Assembly (NCBI RefSeq): GCF_001712795.1
Contig: NZ_KV757541.1
Coordinates: 1 to 49,421 of the forward strand
DNA length: 49,421 nt
From: Nostoc sp. KVJ20
GTDB lineage: Bacteria; Cyanobacteriota; Cyanobacteriia; Cyanobacteriales; Nostocaceae
Direction: 5' to 3'
The notes under the pieces were generated by a model. That model made no database searches and was not told the DNA's origin. It saw nothing but the letters and a program-made list of their open reading frames with translations. Both the position numbers and the translations under genes were made by a program. Shown here piece after piece: positions 48,899 through 49,421 of the stretch. How positions within the stretch are numbered: the stretch's first letter is position 1; every line of letters begins with the position of its first letter.

Positions 48899-49421
48899 CT
48901 AATTTTCTGACGGTGTGTCATCTGCTGTCTGATAAATAGAACGCAATTCATCCACAGTATCTGCTGTTTCTATTGCTGCCAAGATTGATTCCAGCAATCT
49001 GAAATCTTCAAGAAGCTCAATTTCAGGTAATAAGTTTTGTCCAGGTGTTCCAAATTTGAGTTTTAATCCCAAAGCTATGCCTTTTAATAAAGATTCTATT
49101 CGAGCAATTCTCTCAAAACTAGTAACGTACTGCATACGCAGTTGTGCCTCCAATTGTTCGACTTCTCTTTTAAACTCTAGTTCTAAATCCAATGGTAACG
49201 TTAGCATCCAATCAATAAAAGCCAAAAGGTTAACAACAGCCTCGCGTTCAAACCCTTGCTCATACAACCGACGCACTAAATTCAGTTTTGATTGTTTCCT
49301 TTGCGACCTATTACTGCGGGTTTGCACTGCTGCCAAGTGAGCCATTACCACTGTAGCAAAGGGGTTTCGACTGGCTTCTAGCTCCGACAACTTTTGCTGA
49401 TAGTCTAGCAGCTTGATTACA
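48899..49421 (-). CDS. Rpn/DUF4351-type protein, C-terminal part (partial)
   Basis: The frame is open to the window end (VIKLLDYQQKLSELEASRNP), so the gene begins outside. The visible 174 codons carry the region SRNPFATVVMAHLAAVQTRS, then KLNLVRRLYEQGFEREAVVN and FIDWMLTLPLDLELEFKREV, typical of the part behind the PD-(D/E)XK nuclease domain in Rpn (recombination-promoting nuclease, formerly 'transposase_31') and DUF4351 proteins of cyanobacteria. The catalytic domain would lie to the right of the window. A helical Leu/Glu-rich end follows. Convergent to the MT-A70 gene. Confidence 0.75.
   Translation of the reverse strand, partial: VIKLLDYQQKLSELEASRNPFATVVMAHLAAVQTRSNRSQRKQSKLNLVRRLYEQGFEREAVVNLLAFIDWMLTLPLDLELEFKREVEQLEAQLRMQYVTSFERIARIESLLKGIALGLKLKFGTPGQNLLPEIELLEDFRLLESILAAIETADTVDELRSIYQTADDTPSEN

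Overview
The window looks like part of a large plasmid (or plasmid-like island) of a filamentous, Nostoc-type cyanobacterium. The cyanobacterial signs are about 26 copies of the HIP1 octamer GCGATCGC counted by eye, a TGGTCAT heptamer tandem repeat, families largely confined to cyanobacteria (DUF1392, DUF5674, Ycf35/DUF1257, DUF2997, a Ycf46-like AAA+ ATPase), and dispersed GAATTC-rich and AAGGGG/CCCCTT-rich intergenic repeats. The plasmid signs are a coupling-protein-like ATPase with small membrane proteins, a candidate replication initiator with internal iteron-like repeats, many small plasmid-type hypothetical genes and several paralogous families. No tRNA, rRNA, CRISPR array or intact insertion sequence was seen.

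Layout. 0-5.7 kb: an unknown gene, then a leftward operon of small (membrane) proteins, a TraD/FtsK-like ATPase and an HNH protein. 5.7-6.6 kb: a divergent rightward pair of putative DNA-binding proteins, followed by a terminator and a repeat-rich region (6.6-7.1 kb). 7.1-19.0 kb: mostly leftward small genes, a WGR-domain protein, an AAA+ (Ycf46-like) / DUF2997 / Ycf35 module and other accessory genes; a rightward DUF5674 pair at 7.7-8.4 kb may be toxin-antitoxin-like. 19.5-22.9 kb: an XRE repressor behind an array of ACTAG-containing repeats, a winged-helix replication protein whose gene carries five ~24-bp repeats, a 39-codon ORF and a DUF488 protein.

23.3-40.9 kb: a complete type 1 BREX phage-defence locus in the order brxA, brxB, brxC, pglX, pglZ, brxL. 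Three extra genes are built in: a P-loop ATPase between brxC and pglX, and an SMC/ABC-type ATPase plus HNH-like protein (Septu/PtuAB-like) between pglX and pglZ. The start of pglX lies just behind the first extra ATPase, and the second ATPase overlaps the end of pglX, so these genes are probably co-expressed. The locus is almost free of HIP1 sites (2 in 17.6 kb against about 24 in the remaining 32 kb), which suggests lateral acquisition. Its right edge is marked by two gene fragments.

41-49.4 kb: plasmid accessory genes. These include a ParB-like/DUF3102-like protein with a truncated tandem copy, an XRE regulator divergent from an unknown gene with a palindrome between -35 and -10, second copies of small families seen on the left, a DUF1392 gene, a KilA/RhuM-like DNA-binding protein, an orphan MT-A70 adenine methyltransferase preceded by a frameshifted paralogue, and the C-terminal part of an Rpn/DUF4351-type protein running off the window.

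The most interesting items are the nested BREX arrangement and the in-gene iterons, whose DNA period continues across a change of reading frame. All calls are from reading the sequence; no database search was possible.
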